Positions 8,988 to 17,786 are shown, counted from the first letter of the stretch. The stretch is DNA of 64,000 bases from Solirubrobacter pauli (GCF_003633755.1 NZ_RBIL01000001.1:2713426-2777425), one strand, 5' to 3'. A program made the numbers and translations. Notes: generated by a model from the sequence alone, not told the origin.

Positions 8988-9991
8988 CGGTGGTTCCAGA
9001 GCGTCCGGTGCTGGTCGCGCCCGACAAGTTCAAGGGCACGTTCAATGCTGCGCAGGTCGCCGGGGCGATCGGGCGGGGGTTGGAGAAGGCGGGGTTGATG
9101 CCTCCGGACCTGTGTCCCGTGGCCGACGGTGGCGACGGGACGCTGGACGCGTTGCTGCCGCAGCTCGGCGGCGAGCTCGTGGCGCGCACCGTGACGGGCC
9201 CGCTCGGGCGACCCGTCAAGACCGGGTTCGGGTTGATCGAGGGTGGGGGGACGGCGATCGTCGAGATGGCGATGGCGTCCGGGCTCGCGTTGGTCGGTGA
9301 GGACATGGACGCGTGGGCCGCGACGACGTACGGCACCGGGGAGCTGATCGCGGCCGCCGCGCAGGCCGGGGCGGCGGTGATCCTGGTGGCGGTCGGGGGG
9401 TCGGCGACCACCGACGGCGGCGCCGGCGCGATCGAGGCGATCGAGGCCGCCGGCGGGATCGGGCGGGCGAAGATCGTGATCCTCACGGACGTGCGGACGC
9501 CGTGGGAGGACGCGCCGAAGGTGTTCGGGCCGCAGAAGGGCGCGGACGCCGCGATGGTCGCGAAGCTCGAGCGGCGGCTCGACGAGCTCGCGCCCACGCT
9601 CAAGCGCGACCCGCGCGGGGTGCCGATGACCGGCGCCGCGGGTGGGTTGAGCGGCGGGTTGTGGGCGCAGTACGGCGCGGCGCTCGAGCCGGGCGCGCCG
9701 TTCGTGCTCGACGCGCTCGACTTCGACGACCGGATGCGCGCCGCGCGCGCCGTGGTGACCGGCGAGGGCCGGCTCGACCAGCAGACGCTCGAGGGCAAGC
9801 TGGTGGGCGAGATCGGGACCCGCACGCGGCAGGCCGGGGTGCCGCTGCACGCGATCGTCGGGCGCGACGAGCTCGACGGCTTCGGCAAGCGGATGATCGA
9901 CCTGCAGATGGTCCAGGAGGCCACGAACCTCGAGGAGCTGGAAGCCGCGGGCGAGCGCCTCGGCGAGGCGCTCGCCAGCGGTGAGGCTTGA
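8984..9991 (+). CDS. Glycerate kinase (GlxK/GarK family)
   Basis: 335 residues from ATG 8984, preceded by a G-rich ribosome-binding stretch; a TTG at 8975 is also in frame. Family hallmarks are APDKFKGT at the N terminus, PVADGGDGTLDAL, AVGGSATTDGGAGAIEA, DVRTPWEDAPKVFGPQKGA and VVTGEGRLDQQTLEGK. It phosphorylates D-glycerate with ATP, feeding glyoxylate or sugar-acid breakdown into glycolysis. The REP palindrome ends seven bases upstream, so its expression may depend on readthrough from the RAYT or kinase operon. Confidence 0.92.
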   Translation: MTVVPERPVLVAPDKFKGTFNAAQVAGAIGRGLEKAGLMPPDLCPVADGGDGTLDALLPQLGGELVARTVTGPLGRPVKTGFGLIEGGGTAIVEMAMASGLALVGEDMDAWAATTYGTGELIAAAAQAGAAVILVAVGGSATTDGGAGAIEAIEAAGGIGRAKIVILTDVRTPWEDAPKVFGPQKGADAAMVAKLERRLDELAPTLKRDPRGVPMTGAAGGLSGGLWAQYGAALEPGAPFVLDALDFDDRMRAARAVVTGEGRLDQQTLEGKLVGEIGTRTRQAGVPLHAIVGRDELDGFGKRMIDLQMVQEATNLEELEAAGERLGEALASGEA

Positions 9992-10030
9992 ACCGGCGCC
10001 GGGGGACGGAGGACGGCGCTCGGCCTCGGC

Positions 10031-10056
10031 CGCCGGCCGTGGGGTGACGGCCGGCG
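10031..10056. terminator. Hairpin between convergent glycerate kinase and GDPD genes
   Basis: Perfect 10-bp stem CGCCGGCCGT / ACGGCCGGCG with a six-base loop GGGGTG, between two convergent genes. There is no T tract, as in many high-GC terminators, so it could serve both directions. Confidence 0.5.
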
Positions 10057-10074
10057 ACGACTCGGACGGGTGAC

Positions 10075-11319
10075 CTACGGGTTGGTGGTGGAGAGCGTGA
10101 AGGTCAGCGTCTTCGAGTAGGTGCCGGTGCGCAGCGGCTCGTTCGCGCCGATCGGCTGGGTGAAGGCGATCACGGACTCGGCGTTCGTGACCGGGCCGGT
10201 CCACGCGTTCGGGGTGATCGCGACGCCCAACGGCGAGGCGAGCGTGAACGCGCCGTTGGTCAGCTTGCCCGGATCGCCGACGGTCAGCGAGGCGTCGCCG
10301 GCGGTGGAGATGACCGTCGCCTTGGTCGAGGCGGTGTAGACCTGCTCGACGCCCGGGGTGAACGCGCCGAAGGAGCCCGGCGTGCCCAGCGTCAGCGACA
10401 GCGTGGCCGGGACGGCGCCGCCGACCGTGGCCGGGACGTCCCGCTGCTCACCGCGGCAGCGGCGTATGTCGGCGGCCGCCAGCTTCGGGCCGGTGAGGCC
10501 CGGGGCCGCGGCGGAGCCCAGCAGCGCCTCGAGGCGCTCCGGGTAGTTGGTGAACATGCCGTCGACGCCGAGGTCGAGCATGCGCTTGAGGTCCGCGTCG
10601 GTGTTGACCGTGTACGGGTGCAGGTTCAGGCACGCGGCGTGCGCGGCGTCGACGAACGCCTTGGTCACGCCGCCGAACGACGGCCCCCAGCCGACCGCGT
10701 ACTCGCGCACGGCCGGGATGCTCGCGACGCTCGCGTTGCCGAGGAACACCAGCGGCAGGCGCGGGTCCATCGCGTGCACCTTCTTGAGCGAGTCGGCGCT
10801 GAACGACTGGATCAGCACCTGCCAGTCCTTGACGGCCGGCTCACGCAGGTCGTACTTGTCCAGGAGCGCCAGGAGCTTGGCCTCCATGTCGTCCTCGGGG
10901 TCCGGCGTCTTGGTCTCGATGTAGTAGTTGACCGTCTTGCCGTAGCGCTGGAAGACCTCCTCCAGCGTCGGGACCTTCTCGTCGGCCCACTCGGCGCCGA
11001 ACCACGTGCCCGCGCTGCAGGTCTTGATCTGCGCGAGGGTCTTGGTGTCTACCGCGCCGGTGCAGTTCTCGGCCGGACCACGAACGGTGCGGTCGAGCGT
11101 GCCGTCGTGGAGCACGACCAGCACACCGTCGCTCGTGACCTGCAGGTCCTGCTCGATGTAGTCCGCGCCCAGAGCGAGAGCGCGGTCGTAGGCGGCGAAG
11201 GTGTGCTCCGGCCGCGTGCCGGAGGCACCTCGGTGCCCGATGTTCAGCTGAACCGCCGACGCCTGCGCAGGAGCCACGCAGGCGAGGGCGAGCAGCCCGA
11301 GGGCCAGTGTCTTCTTCAT
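10075..11319 (-). CDS. Secreted glycerophosphodiester phosphodiesterase with extra C-terminal domain
   Basis: 414 residues from ATG 11319, chosen because it opens a clear signal peptide (KKTLALGLLALACVAPAQA). The longer frame from 11388 would bury it. The TIM-barrel GDPD domain (about 25-290) has HRGASGTRPEHT, EQDLQVTSDG, LHDGTLDRT and YYIETKTP, the metal and catalytic residues. A Thr/Ser-rich beta domain of about 110 residues follows. It probably releases glycerol-3-phosphate from phospholipid head groups outside the cell. The divergent neighbour at 11374 is also secreted and shares a 54-bp promoter gap. Confidence 0.88.
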   Translation of the reverse strand: MKKTLALGLLALACVAPAQASAVQLNIGHRGASGTRPEHTFAAYDRALALGADYIEQDLQVTSDGVLVVLHDGTLDRTVRGPAENCTGAVDTKTLAQIKTCSAGTWFGAEWADEKVPTLEEVFQRYGKTVNYYIETKTPDPEDDMEAKLLALLDKYDLREPAVKDWQVLIQSFSADSLKKVHAMDPRLPLVFLGNASVASIPAVREYAVGWGPSFGGVTKAFVDAAHAACLNLHPYTVNTDADLKRMLDLGVDGMFTNYPERLEALLGSAAAPGLTGPKLAAADIRRCRGEQRDVPATVGGAVPATLSLTLGTPGSFGAFTPGVEQVYTASTKATVISTAGDASLTVGDPGKLTNGAFTLASPLGVAITPNAWTGPVTNAESVIAFTQPIGANEPLRTGTYSKTLTFTLSTTNP

Positions 11320-11373
11320 GTTCGCGCAGCCTGAGTCAACGAATGGACGACCGTGTGACCGGAAGGTGAAGCG

Positions 11374-12963
11374 TTGACGGATGGTCACTCACGCACCAAG
11401 CTGTCCGGCGTGCTGTCGCTCGTCCGCCGACTGGTCCTCGGCTCGCTCTTCATCCTCGCCACCCTCGCCGCCGCGCCCGCCGCCCAGGCGCAGGACACCG
11501 GCACGTACCGCTCCGCGCCGCTGGACTGGGGCGTCGCCGCCGGTACCGCCTGGGTCGACGTCAACGCCGACAAGAAGGCGGACTTCTGCCGGCTGGGTGC
11601 CGACACCGGCCTCCGGTGCACGCTCGCGACCGGCCGCGGCTTCGACGCGACGGTGCAGGCCGGGCCGCGCGATCCGGGCTACCTGGAGACCAGGCTGTGG
11701 GGCGACGTGGACGGCAACGGCGCCGCCGACTACTGCCGCCGGGTCGGCCTGCTGACCAACCAGCGCTTCGAGTGCACGTTCTCCCAGGGCAGCTCGTTCT
11801 CGTTCGTCAACGCCCTCGACCGGCTCGAGTGGGGCGACGTCGAAGGCACCGAGCTCGCCGACGCCACCGGCGACGGCCGCGCCGACTACTGCCGCGTCGC
11901 GCTCCTGCGCGTGATCTGCTCCGCGTGGACGGCCACCGGGTTCGGCGCCGGCTTCACCGCCCTGGTCGACCCGGGCGCCGAGGCGGGCCGCGCGTGGGTG
12001 GACTACAACGCCGACGGCAAGGCCGACTTCTGCCGCGTCGCCGGCCCCGCGCTCCTGTGCACGGTCTCCACCGGCACCGGGTTCGGCGCCACCTACGGCT
12101 CGCTGACCGACGACCCGGGCTACGACACCGGCCGCACCTGGACCGACGTCAACGGCGACCACCGCGCCGACTTCTGCCGCCGGGTCGGGCTACGCCCTGA
12201 CACCCGCGTCCGTTGCACGCTCGCCACAGCCACCGGGTTCGGTGCCGAGCTGACGTCGGGCACGGCCGACTGGGGCACGGACGAGGGCGCCGCATGGGTC
12301 GACTTCGACGGTGACGGCGACCGCGACTTCTGCCGCCCGACGGGGACGACCGCCGCGAACGCGCGGCTCGCGTGCACGCTGTCCACCCCGACCGGGTTCA
12401 GCACGACCATCGCCTCCGACCCGCTCGACGTCGGCGACTCCACCGGCCGCGACTGGGTGGACCACAACGGCGACGGCAAGGCCGACTACTGCCGCCGCGT
12501 CGGCTCCGGCGCGGACCGGCGCGTGGCCTGCACCACGTCGCTCGGGACGGGCTTCGGGCCGGTGCCCGAGCCGGCGCCGCCCGTCGTCACCCCGCCGGCC
12601 GTCGCGCCGGCGCCCGCTCCGGAACCCGCCGCGCCCACGACCGCGCCGCAGAAGCTCCGCCTCGTGGTCAAGGTCAGCTACGGCGCGAAGGTCCGCGGGC
12701 GCTGGACGCGCCTCACGCGTCTGCAGGTGAAGGAGATCCCGGCGGGCGCGACCGTCAAGGTCACGTGCAAGCGCGGCTGCTCGCGCTCGTCCTTCACGTT
12801 CGCCAAGAAGAAGTGGGGCTCGGTCTCGCTCGAGCGCCTGACCGCGAAGCGGCTGCGGGCCGGGACGACGATCCGCATCGTCGTCTCCCGCCCCGGCAGC
12901 CTCTCCGCGATCCACAAGCTCACCATCCGGGCGGGGAAGCGCCCGGCGGTGAAGCACACCTAG
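11374..12963 (+). CDS. Secreted FG-GAP/VCBS-like repeat protein with lineage-type C-terminal domain
   Basis: 529 residues from a TTG preceded by GGAAGG. A hydrophobic signal segment (about 18-40) ends in AAQAQD. Seven repeats follow, each with a W-D-x-N-x-D-G-x-A-D-[FY]-C-R core and a second Cys about 12 residues later. They look like calcium-binding beta-propeller blades with paired cysteines. A Pro/Ala linker (about 395-425) leads to a basic beta domain (about 428-525) also found in the protein at 56776-58341. The role is unknown; surface binding is plausible. The stop shares CTAG with the convergent ABC permease. Confidence 0.75.
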   Translation: MTDGHSRTKLSGVLSLVRRLVLGSLFILATLAAAPAAQAQDTGTYRSAPLDWGVAAGTAWVDVNADKKADFCRLGADTGLRCTLATGRGFDATVQAGPRDPGYLETRLWGDVDGNGAADYCRRVGLLTNQRFECTFSQGSSFSFVNALDRLEWGDVEGTELADATGDGRADYCRVALLRVICSAWTATGFGAGFTALVDPGAEAGRAWVDYNADGKADFCRVAGPALLCTVSTGTGFGATYGSLTDDPGYDTGRTWTDVNGDHRADFCRRVGLRPDTRVRCTLATATGFGAELTSGTADWGTDEGAAWVDFDGDGDRDFCRPTGTTAANARLACTLSTPTGFSTTIASDPLDVGDSTGRDWVDHNGDGKADYCRRVGSGADRRVACTTSLGTGFGPVPEPAPPVVTPPAVAPAPAPEPAAPTTAPQKLRLVVKVSYGAKVRGRWTRLTRLQVKEIPAGATVKVTCKRGCSRSSFTFAKKKWGSVSLERLTAKRLRAGTTIRIVVSRPGSLSAIHKLTIRAGKRPAVKHT

Positions 12964-13730
12964 CCGGCCCGCTCCGCCGACCGCACGCCGCGCACCGCCC
13001 ACGCCAGGAACAGCGCGCCCAGGCCGAGCGCGACGCCGAACACCAGCAGCGGTTGGAAGTCGCCGCCCGAGATCAGGTCCCGCCCGCCCTCGATCAGCGG
13101 CGTGACCGGGTTCAGGTGCGCGACCGCCTCGATCCAGCCCGCGAGCAGGTCGAGCGGCACGTACACCGGCGCGAGGAACAGGAGCAGGAACACCGGCAGC
13201 TGCATCGCCGGCCCGGCCTGGATCGACCGCAGCCGCATCGCGACGCCCGCCGCCCACATCGAGGCGGTCAGGTTCACGATCAGCGCGAGCACGACCAGCC
13301 CGAACAGGTCGACCCCGCTGCCGTCGATCTGCATGCCGCTGGCGAGCGCCACCACGAACAGCAGGACGCCGACGGTCGCGGCGCGGATCATCGCGCCGAC
13401 CGCGTACCCGGCGAGGATCCCGAGCCGGCTCGGCGCGGCCAGCATCAACCGCCGCGAGAAGCCGTTCTCGAAGTCCCCGGCGATGCCGAAGCCGGTGAAC
13501 ACGCCGCCGAACGCCGAGGCCTGCAGCAGCACGAACACGAACTGGAACGCCGTGTAGCCCGACGGGAAGTCGAAGCCCGGCACGTTCCCGACGCTCGACA
13601 GCCCGCCCGCGAACGCGACGAAGAAGAACAGCGGGAAGATCAGCGACGGCAGCAGCAGCTGCGGGTTGGTGAAGACCTTCTTGGTCGAACGCCAGGCCAC
13701 GCCCGACGTGACGTCGAGGAAGCGCCGCAT
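12960..13730 (-). CDS. ABC-2 type permease, second of pair
   Basis: 256 residues from ATG 13730, which overlaps the upstream permease stop as TGATG. About six TM segments and the ABC-2 motif VAHLNPVTPLIEGGRDLI near the C terminus. With the ATPase at 14503-15483 and the permease at 13730-14506 it forms a drug-resistance (DrrAB-like) exporter. Its TAG stop shares the four bases CTAG with the stop of the convergent secreted-protein gene, so the genes overlap by 4 bp. Confidence 0.85.
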   Translation of the reverse strand: MRRFLDVTSGVAWRSTKKVFTNPQLLLPSLIFPLFFFVAFAGGLSSVGNVPGFDFPSGYTAFQFVFVLLQASAFGGVFTGFGIAGDFENGFSRRLMLAAPSRLGILAGYAVGAMIRAATVGVLLFVVALASGMQIDGSGVDLFGLVVLALIVNLTASMWAAGVAMRLRSIQAGPAMQLPVFLLLFLAPVYVPLDLLAGWIEAVAHLNPVTPLIEGGRDLISGGDFQPLLVFGVALGLGALFLAWAVRGVRSAERAG

Positions 13731-14506
13731 CAGCTGGTCGCCACCCGGGTCCGCAGGGCCACGGTCGCCCCGTACACGCCCAGCACGGCGATCACCGCGG
13801 CGACGCCGAAGCCGAGCGCCAGCTCCTTGCCCTGCCAGCCGAAGATGATCAACGACCGCAGGCCCTCGAACAGGTAGGAGACGGGGTTCCAGGTCGCGAC
13901 GATCCGGAACCAGTCGTGCTCGATCAGGTCGCGCGGGAGCGAGCTCGAGGACAGGAACAGGAACACGAACAGCAGCGGGAAGACGCCCTGGACGGCCTCG
14001 GGGGAGCCCGTGCGCAGCCCGATGAACGCGCCGAGCCCGGCGAACGCGAGTGCGATCAGCAGCGACAGCGCCAGCAGCACGAGCACGCCGAGGAAGCCGG
14101 ACGCGAAGTGCAGGCCGATGGCGAAGCCGACGCCCAGGTAGATCAGGGTCGAGACGAACGCGACGAGCATCTCGCCCGTGAACAGGCCGAGCAGCATCGC
14201 CGCGCGCTGCATCGGCGTCAGCGCCAGCCGGTTGAGGAAGCCGGTCTCGACGTCGCGCGCGACCGAGCTGCCCGCGTTGATCGACGCGAACAGCGCGCCC
14301 TGGACCATCGGGAACGCGATCGCGAAGTCCAGGTAGCTGTCGGTCGGGAAGCCCGGGATCTCCGTGGCGGCGTCGAGGCCGCTCACGTTGATGCCCATCA
14401 TGATCAGCGGGAACAGGATCGGGAAGATGAACAGCGCCGGCTGGCGCACCACCTTCACGATCGAGCGCCGCGCCATCTCGTAGGTCTGGAGGGTCAGCTC
14501 GCTCAT
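13730..14506 (-). CDS. ABC-2 type permease, first of pair
   Basis: 258 residues, about six TM segments. It begins with a cytoplasmic helix (LTLQTYEMARRSIVKVVRQP), then FPILFPLIMMG, and has the ABC-2 signature WNPVSYLFEGLRSLI. The ATG overlaps the ATPase stop (ATGA). Its substrate is not evident; DrrB-like exporters move antibiotics, lipids or wall precursors. Confidence 0.87.
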   Translation of the reverse strand: MSELTLQTYEMARRSIVKVVRQPALFIFPILFPLIMMGINVSGLDAATEIPGFPTDSYLDFAIAFPMVQGALFASINAGSSVARDVETGFLNRLALTPMQRAAMLLGLFTGEMLVAFVSTLIYLGVGFAIGLHFASGFLGVLVLLALSLLIALAFAGLGAFIGLRTGSPEAVQGVFPLLFVFLFLSSSSLPRDLIEHDWFRIVATWNPVSYLFEGLRSLIIFGWQGKELALGFGVAAVIAVLGVYGATVALRTRVATS

Positions 14507-15483
14507 ACGGACGCCGGCTCCTCCGCCGCCGTGACGTCGAGCTTGCGGCCCGTCTTGGCCAGGAACACGTCGTCGAGCGACGGCTGGTGCAGCTGCAGGT
14601 CCGCGATCGGGAGCTCGGCGGCGTCGAGCGCGCGCACGACCTCCGCGAGGTTCTCGCCGCGCTCCAGCCGGACGGCGGCCGCGCCCGGCGGGGCGGGGAC
14701 CGCGGAGCCGAAGCGGCTGAGGACGTCGGCGATCGCGTCACGGTCGCCGCGCTCCGTCGGCGTCGCCTCCACCGACGGACGCCCGATCTCCGCCTTCAGG
14801 GCCTCCGGCGTGCCCTCGGCGGCGATCGTGCCCTTGTCGATGATCCCGACGCGGTCGGCGAGCACGTCGGCCTCCTCCAGGTACTGCGTGGTGAGGAAGA
14901 CCGTGGTGCCGTCCTCGCGCGCGAGGCGGGCGACCTCGTCCCACAGGTCCGCGCGGGAGCTCGGGTCCAGGCCCGTCGTCGGCTCGTCGAGGAACAGCAC
15001 GCGCGGGCGGTGGACCAGCGCGAGCGCGAGGTCCAGCCGGCGCTTCATGCCGCCCGAGTAGCCGCCGACCTTGCGGTCGGCCGCGTCGGTGAGCCCGACG
15101 CGCTCGAGCAGCTCGTCGCCGCGCCGGCGCCGATCGGCCTTCGCGATCCCCTGCAGCGTCGTCTGCAGGCGCATGTGGTCCCGCCCGGTCAGCAGCGGGT
15201 CGAGCGCCGCCTCCTGCAGCGCCGCGCCGATCGCCGACCGCACGGCGGCCCCCTCTCGCCGGATGTCGTGCCCCGCCACGCGCGCTGTGCCGTCGGTCGG
15301 CGGTAGCAGCGTGGTGAGCATCAGCACCGTGGTGGACTTGCCCGCGCCGTTCGGCCCGAGGAAGCCGTAGATCTCCCCCGGCGCGACCCTTAAGTGGATT
15401 CCGTCGACGGCCCGCGGGCCGTTCTTGAACTCGCGGACGAGGCCCTCGACCTCGATGCCCGCGCTCCGCTCCTGCTGCGACAT
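14503..15483 (-). CDS. ABC transporter ATPase, DrrA-like
   Basis: 326 residues from ATG 15483; the reading frame extends further upstream without support. Walker A is GPNGAGKST, the signature is YSGGMKRRL, Walker B is VLFLDEPTTGLDP, and the switch is TTQYLEEAD with Gln where His is common, as in DrrA. A C-terminal regulatory segment (about 225-320) with QPSLDDVFL is typical of DrrA-like exporters. First gene of a three-gene operon with two ABC-2 permeases. Confidence 0.9.
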   Translation of the reverse strand: MSQQERSAGIEVEGLVREFKNGPRAVDGIHLRVAPGEIYGFLGPNGAGKSTTVLMLTTLLPPTDGTARVAGHDIRREGAAVRSAIGAALQEAALDPLLTGRDHMRLQTTLQGIAKADRRRRGDELLERVGLTDAADRKVGGYSGGMKRRLDLALALVHRPRVLFLDEPTTGLDPSSRADLWDEVARLAREDGTTVFLTTQYLEEADVLADRVGIIDKGTIAAEGTPEALKAEIGRPSVEATPTERGDRDAIADVLSRFGSAVPAPPGAAAVRLERGENLAEVVRALDAAELPIADLQLHQPSLDDVFLAKTGRKLDVTAAEEPASV

Positions 15484-15617
15484 GGCACTGAACCGTAAAC
15501 CCCGCGTGCGCGACGATCGTGGGGCCAACCCCCTGGTATTCCGGGCGGTCTTGAGCCAATATGAATGCAGGCAGTCCGCGCCGGTAACGACACGGCGTCA
15601 GCTGGGTACCTCTCCCT

Positions 15618-16718
15618 ATGCCGCCTCGGCCCCAGCTCAAAGTGCCCACGCCCGGATCGCGCCGGGCGATCGTCGTCGGAGCCGGATCGTTCGGCACCGC
15701 CGTCGCGGTGCTGCTGGCACGCGGGGGCTTCCGCACCACGTTGCAGACCCGCTCCCCCGAGCAGGCGGCGCGCCTGGAGGCCGACCGCGAGAACGTCGCC
15801 TACCTGCCCGAGGTGCCGCTGCCGCGTGAGCTGCGCGTCGAGCCGATGGCGGCCGGCCTGTCCCGCGCGGACTACGTCTTCCTCGGCGTGCCGTCGAAGG
15901 GGCTCTCGCAGGTGATCGACAACCTGCACCGCAGCGGGCTGCCGTCGCGCGCGCCGGTGATCTCGATGGCCAAGGGCCTCGTCCCGCCGGACGGGCTCTC
16001 GCCGACCGCGCTGCTCAACCAGGTGTGCGGGATCGACCGCGTCGGCTGCCTGGGCGGGCCCGCCCACGCGCGCGAGATGGTCACCGAGGGTGCCGGCCTC
16101 GTCGCCGCGTCGACCAACGTGCGGCTCGCGCAGCAGGTGGCCGAGGTGTTCCTGCGCGCGGGCGTCGTGTGCGAGCAGTCCAACGACCCGGTCGGCGTCG
16201 AGCTGTCCGGGATCGCCAAGAACGCCGCCGCGCTGGCCGCGGGCGCGACCGAGGCGCAGGGCCTGAACGCCGCCGGCGCCGCGGCCGGCCACATCTTCGC
16301 CGAGGTCTGGCGCTACGCCGAGCGCCAGGGTGGCAAGCCCGAGTCGATGATCGGGCTCGCCGGCACGGGCGACCTGATGGGCACGGCGCTGGCGCCGCAG
16401 TCGCGCAACCGGCGCGCGGGCGAGCTGCTCGGCCAGGGCGTGCCCGCGTCGGAGATCCCGGCCCGGATCGGCCAGGCCGTCGAGGCGCTGGACATGGTCC
16501 CGCTGCTCGCGACCGCCCTGCGGCGCGCGCACGTCGACGCGCCCGTGACCACGGCGCTGCACGCGCTCATCTCCGGCGAGCTCCCGCTGGAGGAGTGGGT
16601 CAAGCGCGTGCGGGCGACGGTCCCGCCGCCCGCCACCCGCGACTCGGCCTTCAAGCGCGCGATCGCCCGCGTCCGCCGCCACAACGTGACCGAGTCGGTC
16701 CGGCGGTCCGGAACTTAA
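15618..16718 (+). CDS. gpsA: Glycerol-3-phosphate dehydrogenase [NAD(P)+]
   Basis: 366 residues. A Rossmann fold opens with VVGAGSFGTAVAVLLAR; FLGVPSKG, SMAKGL, GGPAHAREM, SGIAKNAAALAAG and GLAGTGDLMGTA follow, the family motifs including the catalytic Lys in GIAKN. It makes sn-glycerol-3-phosphate for phospholipid synthesis. The TAA stop is the outer edge of a palindromic repeat that also supplies the stop of the convergent ligase gene. The 134-bp gap upstream (15484-15617) contains nothing I can identify beyond presumed divergent promoters. Confidence 0.92.
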   Translation: MPPRPQLKVPTPGSRRAIVVGAGSFGTAVAVLLARGGFRTTLQTRSPEQAARLEADRENVAYLPEVPLPRELRVEPMAAGLSRADYVFLGVPSKGLSQVIDNLHRSGLPSRAPVISMAKGLVPPDGLSPTALLNQVCGIDRVGCLGGPAHAREMVTEGAGLVAASTNVRLAQQVAEVFLRAGVVCEQSNDPVGVELSGIAKNAAALAAGATEAQGLNAAGAAAGHIFAEVWRYAERQGGKPESMIGLAGTGDLMGTALAPQSRNRRAGELLGQGVPASEIPARIGQAVEALDMVPLLATALRRAHVDAPVTTALHALISGELPLEEWVKRVRATVPPPATRDSAFKRAIARVRRHNVTESVRRSGT

Positions 16719-16739
16719 ACGTCCAGGACGTTTAAGTTC
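16711..16739. repeat. Palindromic repeat copy 3, full-length form, between convergent genes
   Basis: A perfect 29-base palindrome around a central A at 16725: arms GAACTTAAACGTCC and GGACGTTTAAGTTC. It is the most complete of three copies. The TAA at 16716-16718 ends gpsA, and the TAA on the other strand at 16732-16734 ends the ligase gene. As RNA it would fold into a 13-bp stem with a CAG loop from either strand, so it may act as a bidirectional terminator. Confidence 0.8.
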
Positions 16740-17676
16740 GGAGCTGCTCCATCAGGCACTCCTCGGGCTTCTTGTCGTCGCGCCAGCGCACGAGCTTGGT
16801 GCCGTGGCGGATGCGGTCGTTGGAGGTGTGGTCGAAGGTGATCTCGATCACGAGCTCGGGGCGCAGCGCGATCCACTCGAGGTCGCGGGCGTTGTCCCAG
16901 CGGGACGGGTCGCCCTGGCCGCGCTCGCCGGTCTCGTACGGAGCGAGCTTGGCGGGCAGCGTGCCCTTCTCCTTGCGGCTGATGCCCGACGTGTGGCCGA
17001 CCGTGCGCAGGTTCCCGTCTTCGTCGTAGAGGCCGAGGATGAGCGACCCGACCGTGCCCTCCTCCTTGCCCGGGCGCCAGCCCAGGACGACGGCGTCGAT
17101 CGTCCGGACGCGCTTGATCTTGGACATGCCGACGCGCTCACCCGGCTTGTAGGGCGAGTCCTGCTTCTTGGCGATCACGCCCTCGCGGTCCTCCAGCCAC
17201 GGCTCGGCCTCGGCCGGGTCGGTCGTGGAGTCGCACAGCTGGAGCGGGGCGGAGATGAAGGCGACCAGGCGGTCACGGCGCTCGCGCTGCGGCAGGGCGA
17301 GCAGCGACTCGTCGTCGAGCGCGAGCAGGTCGAACGCGACGAACGTCGCCGGCGTCTGCTCGGCGAGCAGGTTGATGCGCGACTCGGCCGGGTGGATGCG
17401 CTGGCCGAGCGCGCCGAAGTCTTGACGCCCTTCGGCGTCGAACAGCACGATCTCCCCGTCGAGGACGTACCGGCCCTCGGGGAAGGTCAGCTCGGGGAAG
17501 TAGCGGCGCAGCGGCTTGCCGCTGCGTGACTGGAGGTAGATGTCCGTGCCATCGACGAATGCGATGGCACGGAATCCGTCCCATTTGGGCTCGTACGCCC
17601 AGCCGTCACCGACCGGCAGCTTCTTGGCCGGACGCGCGAGCTGGGGGAGCAGAGGTGGCTTAAGAGGCAGCGCCAT
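16732..17676 (-). CDS. ATP-dependent DNA ligase, LigC-like
   Basis: 314 residues from ATG 17676; the frame runs further upstream, but those residues are Arg-rich and unlikely. The adenylation domain has EPKWDGFRA (KxDG nucleophile Lys), SGKPLRRYFPE, VLDGEIVLF and REGVIAKKQDSPYKPGERVGMSKIKR, followed by an OB-fold domain. It seals DNA nicks, probably in repair. It is a stand-alone ligase without the primase and nuclease domains of LigD, and no Ku gene is in the window. Its stop lies in the palindromic repeat. Confidence 0.88.
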   Translation of the reverse strand: MALPLKPPLLPQLARPAKKLPVGDGWAYEPKWDGFRAIAFVDGTDIYLQSRSGKPLRRYFPELTFPEGRYVLDGEIVLFDAEGRQDFGALGQRIHPAESRINLLAEQTPATFVAFDLLALDDESLLALPQRERRDRLVAFISAPLQLCDSTTDPAEAEPWLEDREGVIAKKQDSPYKPGERVGMSKIKRVRTIDAVVLGWRPGKEEGTVGSLILGLYDEDGNLRTVGHTSGISRKEKGTLPAKLAPYETGERGQGDPSRWDNARDLEWIALRPELVIEITFDHTSNDRIRHGTKLVRWRDDKKPEECLMEQLRT

Positions 17677-17690
17677 GGGCGCTGCGAACC

Positions 17691-17786
17691 TTAGGCGAGC
17701 GGGGCGCTCTCGCGGAAGCCGGGACGATCCTCGGCCGCGAAGACGGAACCCACCGCGAAGGCTGCGATGAGAGCGATGGCGAACAT
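17691..17786 (-). CDS. Possible 31-residue membrane or secreted peptide
   Basis: An ATG at 17786 opens 31 residues ending in TAA: a hydrophobic helix or signal-like stretch (FAIALIAAFAVGSVFAAE) followed by a short polar tail. It lies between the ligase and the divergent LysR gene, where a promoter would be expected. GATACT six bases before the ATG resembles a -10 element, which would make the transcript leaderless. AGGTG is too close to the ATG for normal initiation. No homologue is recognised. Confidence 0.35.
   Translation of the reverse strand: MFAIALIAAFAVGSVFAAEDRPGFRESAPLA

Noticed and set aside
11320-11373. tRNA or small RNA in the gap between GDPD and the repeat protein
   Set aside because: Too short and without cloverleaf or strong stem; most likely just divergent promoters.
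8359-16739. CRISPR array made from the repeated palindrome
   Set aside because: Only three copies, two of them 595 bp apart and one 7.7 kb away; no regular spacers and no cas genes.
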